Shown here: positions 50,551 to 59,612 of the stretch, in pieces
How positions within the stretch are numbered: position 1 is the first letter of the stretch
Layout: each line of letters starts with the position of its first letter
Origin: Burkholderia latens
Lineage (GTDB): Bacteria > Pseudomonadota > Gammaproteobacteria > Burkholderiales > Burkholderiaceae
NCBI RefSeq assembly: GCF_902499045.1
Contig: NZ_CABVPL010000002.1
Coordinates: 62,001-126,000, forward strand
Direction of reading: 5' to 3'
Length of the DNA stretch: 64,000 nucleotides
Position numbers and translations under genes: made by a program
Notes under the pieces: generated by a model
What the model was told of the DNA's origin: nothing
What the model saw: the letters and a program-made list of their open reading frames with translations, nothing else
The model's database searches: none

Positions 50551-51947
50551 GCAAGACCATCCGCTTCAACGCGTTCGAGATGAACTGCGTCGGCCACCAG
50601 TCGCCCGGCCTGTGGGCGCATCCACGCGACCGTTCGTGGCAGTACAAGGATCTCGACTACTGGACCGATCTCGCGCGCGTGCTCGAACGCGGGATCTTCG
50701 ACGCGATCTTCATCGCGGACGTGATCGGCTACTACGACGTGTACAAAGGCAGCAACTATCACGCGCTGCATCAGGCCGCGCAGATCCCCGTCAACGATCC
50801 GCTGCAGCTCGCCGCGCCGATCGCGATGGCGACCGAGCATCTCGGGATCGGCATCACCGCATCGACGACGTTCGAGCATCCGTACACGTTCGCGCGCCGG
50901 CTGTCGACCGCCGACCATCATACGAAGGGCCGGCTCGCATGGAACATCGTCACGTCGTATCTGGAAAGCGGCGCGAAGAACGTCGGCGACCACGGCTTGC
51001 GCACGCACGACGACCGCTATGCGGTCGCGGCCGAATACGTCGAGGTGCTGTACAAGCTGTTCGAGGGCAGTTGGGAAGACGGCGCGGTCGTCCGCGATCG
51101 CGAGGGCCGCGTGTTCACGCATCCGGAGAAAGTGCACGAGATCGGCCACAAGGGGCGCTTCTTCGACGTGCCCGGCTATCACCTGTGCGAGCCGTCGCCG
51201 CAGCGCACGCCGGTGCTGTTCCAGGCCGGCGCGTCCGGGCCCGGCAAGGCGTTCGCCGCGCAGCATGCCGAATGCGTGTTCGTCGCCGCGCCGACGCGAG
51301 CGCAACTCGCACGCTATGTCGCCGACGTGCGCGCGCAGGCGGCCGCCGCGGGCCGCGACCCGCACGACGTGCTGATCTACAACCTCGTCACGGTGATCGT
51401 CGACGAGACCGACGAGAAGGCGCACGCGAAGTTCGACGAGTACCGCCGCTACGTGTCGTACGACGGGTCGCTCGTCTTCATGTCCGGCTGGACCGGCATC
51501 GATTTCGGCCAGTACGCGCCGACCGACCCCGTCAGGCGCGTCGAGACGAATGCGATCGTGTCGGCCGTCGAGCATCTGGCCGGCGGCGATACCGCGTGGA
51601 CGATCGAGGAGCTGGCCGCGTGGGGCGGCATCGGCGGGATGGGGCCGGTGTTCGTCGGCTCCGCGCAAATCGTCGCCGACATCCTGCAGGAATGGGTCGC
51701 CGCGACCGACGTCGACGGCTTCAATCTCGCGTATGCCGTCGCGCACGAAACCTTCGAGGACATCGTGCGCTACCTCGTGCCCGAGTTGCAGCGGCGCGGC
51801 GTGTATCCGACCGAATACGCGGCCGGCACGCTGCGCGAGAAGCTGTTCGGCGGCTCGGCGAAGTTGCCGGACACGCATCCTGCCGCACGGTTTCGCGACA
51901 TCGAGCAGCTCAAGCGCGACGCGCAACGGGTGGCCGACTACGCGTGA
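50547..51947 (+). CDS. NtaA/SnaA/DszA-family FMNH2-dependent monooxygenase
   Basis: A 466-residue cytosolic luciferase-fold enzyme. Typical segments are MNCVGHQSPGLWAHPRDRSW, YWTDLARVLERGIFDAIFIA, HLGIGITASTTFEHPYTFAR, GRLAWNIVTSYLESGAKNVG and PVLFQAGASGPGKAFAAQHA. The family cleaves C-S or C-N bonds (DszA dibenzothiophene sulfone, NtaA nitrilotriacetate). It is translationally coupled to the DszC-like gene upstream, so together they probably hydroxylate and cleave an organosulfur compound. A LysR remnant follows directly, suggesting its regulator was lost. Confidence 0.9.
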   Translation: MSKTIRFNAFEMNCVGHQSPGLWAHPRDRSWQYKDLDYWTDLARVLERGIFDAIFIADVIGYYDVYKGSNYHALHQAAQIPVNDPLQLAAPIAMATEHLGIGITASTTFEHPYTFARRLSTADHHTKGRLAWNIVTSYLESGAKNVGDHGLRTHDDRYAVAAEYVEVLYKLFEGSWEDGAVVRDREGRVFTHPEKVHEIGHKGRFFDVPGYHLCEPSPQRTPVLFQAGASGPGKAFAAQHAECVFVAAPTRAQLARYVADVRAQAAAAGRDPHDVLIYNLVTVIVDETDEKAHAKFDEYRRYVSYDGSLVFMSGWTGIDFGQYAPTDPVRRVETNAIVSAVEHLAGGDTAWTIEELAAWGGIGGMGPVFVGSAQIVADILQEWVAATDVDGFNLAYAVAHETFEDIVRYLVPELQRRGVYPTEYAAGTLREKLFGGSAKLPDTHPAARFRDIEQLKRDAQRVADYA

Positions 51948-51974
51948 CGGCGCTGCGGCTGGCCGGCTCGTGTG

Positions 51975-52480
51975 CGGGCCGGCGGCGTGGTGCCGACGCC
52001 GTTCGCGCTGCGCCTGGCCGAGCCCGTCGCGCACGCGCTGTCGACGCTGCATGCCTGTTCCGGCGCGGCCATCCGCTCGAGGACGCGCCGCTGACCGTCG
52101 ACGCATGGCGCGACGCCGAGCATCGGGTCGTCGTGTCGGCCGGCACCGGCCACGGGCAGGTGGACGAATGGCTGAAGCGGCACCGTGTGAAGCGCCGCGT
52201 GCGGCTGACGGTGCCGCACTTCATGAGCGTCGGCTACCTCCTGCAGCGCACCGACCTGATCGCGAGCGTGCCCGAACATTTCGCGCTGCAGCTCGCCGCG
52301 CCGTTCTCGCTCGGCTGGCGGGCGCTGCCGGTCACGCTGCCGGGCGCGCCGATCCACATGCTGTGGCATACGCGTGTGAACCAGGACGAACGGAACCGGT
52401 GGCTGCGCGATGTCGTGGTCGCGCTGTTTTCGGATACCGGCACACGCGGCCGGAAGGCCGTGCCTGCGCGCAGGAAGTAG
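51975..52480 (+). pseudogene. broken LysR-family regulator gene
   Basis: Two pieces in different frames look like one LysR protein. From about 51984, one frame reads GVVPTPFALRLAEPVAHALS, the linker region after a LysR HTH. From about 52055, another frame reads LFRRGHPLEDAPLTVDAWRD and on to LTVPHFMSVGYLLQRTDLIA and LPGAPIHMLWHTRVNQDERN, the second half of the effector domain ending at 52480. The DNA-binding HTH and roughly 100 residues between the pieces are missing, so the gene is inactivated by deletion and frameshift. Such LysR genes typically follow or control flavin monooxygenase operons. Confidence 0.75.
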
Positions 52481-52596
52481 GCGCTTTCGTCGCGAATGCC
52501 GGCGTACGCGGTAGCATGGCGCTTCGCCACGTGCACGTCGCGTAGCGCCGGCGATCGTCGCCGCTTTCCTCACTTCCATCAGCAGGAAATCAAGCC

Positions 52597-53355
52597 ATGT
52601 CAGTCACGAAGAACTTCGCCGCGGTCACGGGCGCCGGATCCGGCATCGGTCGCGCCGCGGCAGTCGCACTCGCGCACGCCGGTTTCACCGTCGCGCTGAT
52701 CGGGCGCCACGAAGCATCGCTGCGAGAAACGAAGGACGCGATCGCGGCCGCCGGCGGCGAGGCACACGTGCTTCCGGCCGACGTCACCGACGAAGCGTCC
52801 GTCGACCATGCGTTCGCGCAGATCGCACGGCAGTTCGGCCGGCTCGACGTGCTCTTCAACAACGCCGGCCGCAACGCGCCGGCCGTGCCGCTCGACGAAT
52901 ACGAGCTCGACGTGTGGAACGACGTGGTCGCGACGAACCTGACGGGCGTCTTTCTGTGTGCGCGCGCCGCGTGGCGCCTGATGAAGGCGCAAACGCCGCA
53001 GGGCGGCCGGATCATCAACAACGGCTCGATCTCCGCGTATACGCCGCGCCCGAACACGATCGCGTACACGGCCACCAAGCATGCGGTGGCCGGCATCACG
53101 AAGTCGCTCGCGCTCGACGGCCGCGCGTACAACATCGCTTGCAGCCAGATCGATATCGGCAACGCGGCGACGTCGCTCACCGACCGGATGACGGAAGGCG
53201 TATTGCAGGCCGACGGGCGCATGGCGCCCGAGGCACGGATTGACGTCGCGCACGTCGCGAACGCGGTCGTTCAGATGGCGAGCCTTCCGCTGGATACGAA
53301 CATCCTTAACATGACGATCATGGCGACCACGATGCCGTTCGTCGGACGCGGATAA
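52597..53355 (+). CDS. short-chain dehydrogenase/reductase (SDR)
   Basis: A 252-residue classical SDR. The cofactor motif [13 protein letters not shown] (TGxxxGxG), NNAGRNAP, catalytic Ser in NNGSISAY and Tyr-x3-Lys in AYTATKHAV are all present. Arg at the end of beta-2 (IGRHEASL) suggests NADPH preference. AGGAAA precedes the ATG. It is convergent with a cupin gene with a six-base gap. The substrate is unknown; oxidation or reduction of an alcohol or sugar is expected. Confidence 0.9.
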   Translation: MSVTKNFAAVTGAGSGIGRAAAVALAHAGFTVALIGRHEASLRETKDAIAAAGGEAHVLPADVTDEASVDHAFAQIARQFGRLDVLFNNAGRNAPAVPLDEYELDVWNDVVATNLTGVFLCARAAWRLMKAQTPQGGRIINNGSISAYTPRPNTIAYTATKHAVAGITKSLALDGRAYNIACSQIDIGNAATSLTDRMTEGVLQADGRMAPEARIDVAHVANAVVQMASLPLDTNILNMTIMATTMPFVGRG

Positions 53356-53361
53356 GGCCGG

Positions 53362-53706
53362 TCAACCGCGCGATTCGGCATCGTGGTAGATCGCGAGCCA
53401 GACGGACGGCTCGTCAGGATGCGTCCACGCGACGCGATGCCGGCAATGCGGTTCGATCAGCACGTAGTCGCCCGGGCGCATGTCGTGCAGCGTCGCATCC
53501 GCTTCGAACTCGAGCACGGCCGCGCCCGACAGCAGCGCGACCCATTCGGCCCGCGGATCGTCATACCAGAAGCCGTCGGGGCTCGTGTGCCCCATCGATA
53601 CGATCCGCTCGACGTTCAGACGCGCGCCCGTGACGAGCACGTCGATCCGCTCGTCGCGGCCGCGTGTGCGTTCGACATTGAACAGGTTGCCGGTTTGCAG
53701 TTGCAT
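53362..53706 (-). CDS. single-domain cupin protein
   Basis: A 114-residue cytosolic cupin. The core FEADATLHDMRPGDYVLIEP with EPHCRHRVAWTHPDEPSVW carries conserved Gly and Pro residues and clustered His (PHCRHR) that could bind metal. The first cupin motif is atypical: WVALLSGAAVLEF lacks the usual His-x-His. It lies downstream of nothing on its strand and ends six bases from the SDR stop. Homologues are often annotated as phosphoribosylaminoimidazole carboxylase-like or unknown cupins. Confidence 0.78.
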   Translation of the reverse strand: MQLQTGNLFNVERTRGRDERIDVLVTGARLNVERIVSMGHTSPDGFWYDDPRAEWVALLSGAAVLEFEADATLHDMRPGDYVLIEPHCRHRVAWTHPDEPSVWLAIYHDAESRG

Positions 53707-53812
53707 GGTTCGACCCTCGCGTCCGCCTTCGGTCGAAGGCGATCGACGTCCACTGTAGCGCGAAGATCGTCATTGCGGCGACCGGGTTTGCCGGTCCCTG
53801 CAAGCCCCGCGC

Positions 53813-55246
53813 TCACGCGGCGGCCGGCTCGTCGTCGATGTCGCGCGCCGTCGGCTCATGACGCACGATCAGCAGGAACACGATCGGCGTGACCGCGCTG
53901 ATCGCGACGACCCAGAACATGTCCGTGCCGAGCCGCGCCTGCAGGATCGGCAGCACGAACAGCGCGAGCGCCTGGCCGATCCCGCACAGCGAGCGCCCGA
54001 AGCCGACGCCGGTGCCACGGATCGACGCCGGATACGACAGCGTCGGATAGATCATCATCTGCGCACCGGGCCCGAAGCCTTCCGCGAACAGCCACGTGCC
54101 GAGCATCAGCAGCACGAGGCCGACCGCGAGCGCGCCGTGCGGATGCCCGGCCAGCGCGAGCGCGACGAGCGCGACGAACTGCAGCGCGAACCCCGCGATC
54201 GCGACGTGGCGCGACGGATAGCGATGCGCGAGCCGCATGCCCAGCAAGCCGCCGGTAAATGCGAACAGCACGTTCAATGCGAGCGACGCCGCGATCGTCT
54301 CGAACACGCCCGCGCCGAGAAACTGCGACAGGATCGACGGCAGGAAGAACGCGATCGCCGTGTATTCGAACGGAATGCACAGGTTCATCACGCTGGCGAC
54401 GATCGTCCGGCCCAGATACGGCCGCTGGAACAGCACGCGAATCCGCACGGGCGGCTGGCTCGGCGTGCGCGGCGCGTCCTCCGCTTCGTGCGCGTGAATA
54501 CCGTACGACTCGCGAAGAATGCGCGCCGCATTGGCGAGGTCGCCCTGGTTCGCGGCCCACAGCGGCGACTCGTTCATGAAGCGGTTTCGCACCAGGATGA
54601 TGACGAGCGCGGGCACCGCGCCGAAGATCAGCGACGCGCGCCACAGCCAGCCCGCATGCTCGGCCGGCAACAGGAAATACAGCCCGAAGATCAGCAGGAA
54701 GCAGACCGACGACGCCACGTACCACATCGGGCACCATGCGGCGAGCCGCGATGCCTTGTTGCCGCGGCCGCTGAACTTCGAGAATTCCGCGAGAAACGCC
54801 ATCGCGACGGGCAGGTCGATGCCGACGCCGAGCCCCATCACGAAGCGCGCGGCGATCAGCACCCACACGTTCGGCGCCAGCCCGGCCGCGACCGCCGCGA
54901 TCACGAAGAACAGCATGTCGGCCATGAACACCTGATAGCGGCCGATCCGGTCGGTCAGCCAGCCGCCGATCAGGCTGCCGAAGATCGTGCCGATCATGAT
55001 CGCCGAGCCGACCAGCCCGGTCAGCGCGGGCGTCAGGCCGAATTCGCGCGCGACGTCGTCGATGCCGTAAGACAACGTCGTCAGATCGTACGCGTCGAGA
55101 AACACGCCGCCGAGCGCGAGCAGCACGATCATCCGCGCGTGGCTGACGGCGCTGCCCGTCGTGTTGATGAGGCGCGCCACGTCGCTCACGGAGCGGATGG
55201 GCGCGGAAACCGGCGCGATAGCGGCATTCAGATCGATCGAACTCAT
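53813..55246 (-). CDS. MFS transporter, sugar porter/aromatic acid symporter type
   Basis: A 477-residue inner-membrane transporter with 12 predicted helices. The segments LGGVFLDAYDLTTLSYGIDD, GSLIGGWLTDRIGRYQVFMA (motif A) and RFVMGLGVGIDLPVAMAFLA place it in the metabolite:H+ symporter/sugar porter group. A long central loop separates helices 6 and 7. It lies downstream of the diguanylate cyclase gene on the same strand (228-base gap) and upstream of the cupin. The substrate is not predictable from sequence; carboxylates or aromatic acids are common. Confidence 0.88.
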   Translation of the reverse strand: MSSIDLNAAIAPVSAPIRSVSDVARLINTTGSAVSHARMIVLLALGGVFLDAYDLTTLSYGIDDVAREFGLTPALTGLVGSAIMIGTIFGSLIGGWLTDRIGRYQVFMADMLFFVIAAVAAGLAPNVWVLIAARFVMGLGVGIDLPVAMAFLAEFSKFSGRGNKASRLAAWCPMWYVASSVCFLLIFGLYFLLPAEHAGWLWRASLIFGAVPALVIILVRNRFMNESPLWAANQGDLANAARILRESYGIHAHEAEDAPRTPSQPPVRIRVLFQRPYLGRTIVASVMNLCIPFEYTAIAFFLPSILSQFLGAGVFETIAASLALNVLFAFTGGLLGMRLAHRYPSRHVAIAGFALQFVALVALALAGHPHGALAVGLVLLMLGTWLFAEGFGPGAQMMIYPTLSYPASIRGTGVGFGRSLCGIGQALALFVLPILQARLGTDMFWVVAISAVTPIVFLLIVRHEPTARDIDDEPAAA

Positions 55247-55474
55247 CGCATTCCCTTGTTACGCCGGCTGTGCGGCGACGACATTCTGGTTCTGGAAGCG
55301 ACGATTCTGTTCGCTCGATCCTGTAATCCCAACCGATATAACGCGATAAATTATTCGGTGTACGTCATAAACTTGACGGGCCGCGAGCGTGCGTGACGGC
55401 CGCGTGCAAGCGACGCTGCGACGACGGACGGCTCGCTGCTCATGCAGCGGCGCAAGCGCGTTGCGCGGCCCGCG

Positions 55475-56953
55475 TCACGTCTGCGCCTGAAAGGCGGCAA
55501 CCTTGTTCCGGCCCGTCGCTTTCGCGTAATACAGCGCCTCGTCCGCGGCCTTGATCACGGTGCCGGCCTCTTCGTCGTCCTTCGGCATCCAACTGGCGAG
55601 GCCGATGCTCGCAGTCACGTGCCCGTATTCACTGCCCGCGTGCTCGAGCGCCAGCTGATCGATCGCCGCGCGAATGCGCTCGGCGATCTGCGCGGCGCCC
55701 GTCTCCGGCGTATCGGGCAGCAGCACGATGAATTCCTCCCCGCCGTAGCGCGCGGCGGTATCGAGCGGCCGGCGAATGTTCTCGCCGATACACCGCGCGA
55801 CCGCCGCGAGCGCGTCGTCCCCCGCCTGGTGGCCGTAGGTGTCGTTGTACGCCTTGAAGCGATCGACGTCGACGAACAGCAACGAGAACACCGATCGCGC
55901 GCGCCGTGCGCGCCGCCATTCGCGGTCGAGCACTTCCGCGAAGCTGCGGCGATTGTTCAGTCCCGTGAGACCGTCGGTGCGCGCGAGCAACACGAGCTCC
56001 GACTCGGCGCGCATCCGGCGCCGCAGCTGCGTGCCCAGCATTACCGACACCGCGATGAACGCAACGCCGAACGTCGCCACGAGCGCGCCGATCGTCGTGG
56101 CGCGATGCCGCCACGCCGCATAGATGTCCTTTTCCGCTTCCGCGACCATGATGATCAGCGGCAGCTTCGGCAAATGCCTGAAATAGTAAAGACGGCGCAC
56201 GCCGTCGAGCGACGAGATTTCCGAGAACACGCCCTCTTTCGCGGCCTGGAAGCGCTTGAAGGTCGCGGCGTGGCTGATGTCGCGGCCGATCGTGTGCACG
56301 TCGTACGGCTGACGCATCACCATCACGCCGTCGTTGCCGATCAGCGAGATCGAACCGTGCTGCCCGAGCGACAGGCCCGCGAACAGCTGGTGAAAATACT
56401 CGAGATTGACGGCGATGAGCGCGACGCCGGCGAACGAACCGTCCGGGTTCGAGATCCGCCGCGAAAGCCCGATGCTCGGCGCGCCGCCGCGCAGGCGCGA
56501 CGCGAACGGATCGCTGATGTAGAGCCCGACGTCCGGGTTGTCGCGGTGGATCGTGAAGTACTTGCGATCGGCGAAATTGCCGTGGCGCGGCACGTCGTTC
56601 GCCGAGTCGAGGACGATGTTGCCGCCGGCATCGAGCACCAGCATCGAGCCGAGGAATTGTGCGGTCATCGCGTTGTCGAACAGCACCGCGCGCCGCAGGC
56701 TCGGCGGCGCATTCATCACGTCCTGACGGTTGAGGCCGTCGATGACCGCCTTCAGCGACAAATCGTAGAGTTCGAAGTTGCGTCCGATGTCGCGCTCGGC
56801 GATCAGGCCGAGATTGCGCGACGTTTCGCTCGCCCGCTCCAGCGCGTCATGGCGGCTCTGAAACAGCTGCAACACGCACAGACCCATCAGCGCGCACGCG
56901 ACGACGATGCCGATCACGACGATGGTATAGGGAGCCGCCGATCTGGAATTCAT
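55475..56953 (-). CDS. membrane diguanylate cyclase with dCache-type sensor
   Basis: A 492-residue c-di-GMP-synthesising enzyme. An N-terminal helix (residues 10-30), a periplasmic double-Cache-like sensor (about 35-280, with RKYFTIHRDNPDVGLYISDP and SGR-like ISNPDGSFAGVALIAVNLEY), a second helix (286-308) and a GGDEF domain (320-485) are seen. The active site GGEEF is at 404-408 and the inhibitory I-site RPLD at 395-398, so it should be active and product-inhibited. ATG 56953 with GAGGAG is chosen over 57076. It is divergent from an MHYT-GGDEF-EAL gene. Confidence 0.93.
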   Translation of the reverse strand: MNSRSAAPYTIVVIGIVVACALMGLCVLQLFQSRHDALERASETSRNLGLIAERDIGRNFELYDLSLKAVIDGLNRQDVMNAPPSLRRAVLFDNAMTAQFLGSMLVLDAGGNIVLDSANDVPRHGNFADRKYFTIHRDNPDVGLYISDPFASRLRGGAPSIGLSRRISNPDGSFAGVALIAVNLEYFHQLFAGLSLGQHGSISLIGNDGVMVMRQPYDVHTIGRDISHAATFKRFQAAKEGVFSEISSLDGVRRLYYFRHLPKLPLIIMVAEAEKDIYAAWRHRATTIGALVATFGVAFIAVSVMLGTQLRRRMRAESELVLLARTDGLTGLNNRRSFAEVLDREWRRARRARSVFSLLFVDVDRFKAYNDTYGHQAGDDALAAVARCIGENIRRPLDTAARYGGEEFIVLLPDTPETGAAQIAERIRAAIDQLALEHAGSEYGHVTASIGLASWMPKDDEEAGTVIKAADEALYYAKATGRNKVAAFQAQT

Positions 56954-57354
56954 GTGTCTCCTCGATGACGTCATGGAAAGCGCGGCGGCTCGGCCAGTGA
57001 AAGCCGTATCGGCCGCGACGCGACATGCCGTGTCGAATGCGATTATGTCAGACGATATCGATGCGCAGCGGGTCATCTTTTTCGCCGTCGAACGCGCCGC
57101 GCGTGCGTCGCGATCGTGCGTCGCGCGGCACGGCGGGCACGCGCATCGGTGCGCCGCCGCATCGCCGCCTGCGTTGCGATCGGCTGGCAGCGAATCGCAC
57201 GAAAAAGTCTGAAGAAATCCCGCACCCTGCGCAATTGAAAGGAAGTAAAGCGGGTGGGATAACGCGAATCAACGGCCCGTATAATGCGTGGCGATTCAAA
57301 ATCCAGCTCGAGCAGCGTGCATGTCATCCGTAGCGGAAAACAGGAAAATTCATC
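56954..57354. promoter_or_regulatory. divergent region between two c-di-GMP genes
   Basis: The region of 401 bases contains a perfect TATAAT at 57280-57285 facing the MHYT gene, with no good -35, and AGGA (57342-57345) serving its GTG start. Nothing else recognisable. Confidence 0.45.
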
Positions 57355-59430
57355 GTGCATGGCACCTATAACCCATGGCTTGTTGCGTTGTCTCTGGCCG
57401 TCGCGACACTCGCGGCCTACACCGCACTCGACCTCTCCGGCCGGATCGCGCTGCTGAGTCATGGGCGGCGGCGTCACGCGTGGATAGCCGGCGGCGGCAT
57501 GGCGATGGGTATCGGCATCTGGTCGATGCACTTCATCGGCGTGATGTCGTTTTCGCTGCCCATTCCGCTCGGCTACGACTTCGCGATTACCGGCGCGTCG
57601 CTCGCCATCGCGATCGTCGTGTCGTGGTTTGCGCTGTACGTCATCTCGCGCGCGTCCCTGTCGCCCGGTCATCTCGTCGCCAGCGCGATCCTGATGGGGC
57701 TAGGCATTGCCGGCATGCACTACACCGGCGACGCCGCCATGAAAATGCAGCCGGCCATCGCGTACGACGCCGCGCTGGTCGCGGGCTCGATCGGTATCGC
57801 CATCGGCGCGTCCGGTGCCGCGCTGTGGATTTCGCAGTTTCTCAACGCCGCAAATCAACGCCAGTCGAACGCCAAGCGAGTCGCGGGCGCGTGCGTGATG
57901 GGCATCGCGATCACCGGGATGCACTACACGGCGAATGCCGCCGCCACGTTCCTGCCGGGTTCGATCTGCGGCGCGACCCAGCAAATCGCGACGCCGCTGC
58001 TCGCGACAGCGGTGACGCTGTCCACGCTCGCGATCCTGATCGTGACGCTCGTGCTCAGCCGCTCCGGCGCACGGACGTCGTTTCTCGCGAGCGTCGTATC
58101 GCGGCTGAACGGCGAGATCGTCCGCATGGCGCAATTCGACGAACTGACCGACCTCCCGAACCGCCGCACGTTGATGGAGCGAATCGAGGCCGCGATCCAG
58201 ACAGAGCGTCAATCCAACACGACGTTCGCCGTGCTGTTCATGGACCTCGACGGTTTCAAGACGATTAACGACTCGCTCGGACACACCGCGGGCGATGAAG
58301 TGCTGAAGGCGTTCGCGCGTCGCTTGCAGCAATGCGTGCGCGCCAGCGACACCGTGGCGCGTCTTGGCGGCGACGAGTTCGTGGTTCTGCTGGAAAACGT
58401 TTCGTCCATCGACGACGTCGAGCGTGCGGCGGAACACGTGCTGAACCGGATGCGCGATGGCCTGTGGAACGACGCTCAGCCGCTGCAGGTCACGCCGAGC
58501 ATCGGCATTGCGCTATACCCGCGTGACGGCGACACCGTCGAAGTGCTGCTCAAGCATGCCGACGTGGCGATGTACGAGGCAAAGCGCGCCGGACGCAGCA
58601 CCTACCGGTTCTTCCAGGGCGACATGAACGTGGCGGTGCAACGCACGCTGCAGGTCCAGCGCGCGTTGCACGAAGCCGTGGTTGCCGGCTACTTCGAACT
58701 GCATTTTCAGCCGAAATTCCACGGCCGCAGCGGCGCGATTACCGGTGCGGAAGCGCTGTTGCGGCTGAACCATCCGGAGCTCGGCACGTTGATGCCGGCG
58801 GAGTTCATCCCCATCGCCGAGCGCACGGGGCAGATCGTGCAAATCGGCTACTGGGTCGTCCGGGAAACGTGCCGCCAGTTGAATCGCTGGCGAGCCGATG
58901 GGTTGCCGGCGCTCCAGGTCGCGATCAATCTGTCGCCTCGGCAGATAGCGGAGTCGGGCCTCGTTTCGAATTTTCTCGAGATCCTGAGCGCCGAGGGCGT
59001 GAAGCCCGCGCAACTCATGTTCGAGATAACGGAAAGCGTGGCGATGCAGGATGCCGCGCACACGACGGCAATGATTCACGAGTTCCAGACCAATGGCTTC
59101 GAAGTCGCGATCGACGACTTCGGCACCGGTTATTCGAGCCTGAGCTACCTGCAACGGTTTCGCGCGAAGCAGCTGAAGATCGACCGCTTTTTCACCCACG
59201 GGCTCGACAAGCACAACCCTGAAGGGAGCGCGATCGTTCGCGCGATCATCGCGCTGGCGCACACGCTGAAAATGGACGTGGTCGCGGAAGGCGTTGAAAC
59301 GGCGTCGCAGCTGGCCCAGCTCAAGATATTGATGTGCGACGAGGTACAGGGCTTCCTGCTCGGCCATCCGCTTGAACCGGATGCGTTCGGCAGCCTGCTG
59401 CGAAACGGCGCGTACGTCGAGAGCGCTTGA
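57355..59430 (+). CDS. MHYT-GGDEF-EAL c-di-GMP cyclase/phosphodiesterase
   Basis: A 691-residue inner-membrane protein with a GTG start. The MHYT sensor (residues 5-235) has seven helices and the three motifs MHFI (58-61), MHYT (121-124) and MHYT (189-192), proposed to bind copper and sense O2, CO or NO. The GGDEF domain (about 255-420) has GGDEF at 338-342 with I-site RASD (329-332). The EAL domain (about 435-685) has EALLRL (466-471) and DDFGTGYSSL (587-596), so both activities look intact. Similar proteins include Pseudomonas MucR/YkoW types. It is divergent from the diguanylate cyclase gene. Confidence 0.94.
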   Translation: MHGTYNPWLVALSLAVATLAAYTALDLSGRIALLSHGRRRHAWIAGGGMAMGIGIWSMHFIGVMSFSLPIPLGYDFAITGASLAIAIVVSWFALYVISRASLSPGHLVASAILMGLGIAGMHYTGDAAMKMQPAIAYDAALVAGSIGIAIGASGAALWISQFLNAANQRQSNAKRVAGACVMGIAITGMHYTANAAATFLPGSICGATQQIATPLLATAVTLSTLAILIVTLVLSRSGARTSFLASVVSRLNGEIVRMAQFDELTDLPNRRTLMERIEAAIQTERQSNTTFAVLFMDLDGFKTINDSLGHTAGDEVLKAFARRLQQCVRASDTVARLGGDEFVVLLENVSSIDDVERAAEHVLNRMRDGLWNDAQPLQVTPSIGIALYPRDGDTVEVLLKHADVAMYEAKRAGRSTYRFFQGDMNVAVQRTLQVQRALHEAVVAGYFELHFQPKFHGRSGAITGAEALLRLNHPELGTLMPAEFIPIAERTGQIVQIGYWVVRETCRQLNRWRADGLPALQVAINLSPRQIAESGLVSNFLEILSAEGVKPAQLMFEITESVAMQDAAHTTAMIHEFQTNGFEVAIDDFGTGYSSLSYLQRFRAKQLKIDRFFTHGLDKHNPEGSAIVRAIIALAHTLKMDVVAEGVETASQLAQLKILMCDEVQGFLLGHPLEPDAFGSLLRNGAYVESA

Positions 59431-59438
59431 TCGACCGA

Positions 59439-59471
59439 GGAGCGAGCGGGTAGCGAGCGGGTAGCGAGCGG
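59439..59471. repeat. three tandem 11-bp repeats
   Basis: The unit GTAGCGAGCGG occurs at 59450-59460 and 59461-59471. A near copy, GGAGCGAGCGG, occurs at 59439-59449, just after the MHYT-GGDEF-EAL stop codon. It could be a slippage product. Confidence 0.85.
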
Positions 59472-59612
59472 CCGGCGTAAGTCATGTGTTCGCGCTCGGC
59501 GTCACTTCGGTTCAGCGCCTGACGCACGGCCGAACCACGCCGCGGAACACTGCGCGGAGCACGTCACGCCCGCCGCTCGTCGGGCACGCCGCGGGCAGAG
59601 CGGCAACCGCCG

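Noticed and set aside
53813-55396. Plus-strand 512-codon frame opposite the MFS gene
   Set aside because: Arg/Glu/His-rich shadow; the minus strand shows a complete 12-helix MFS protein.
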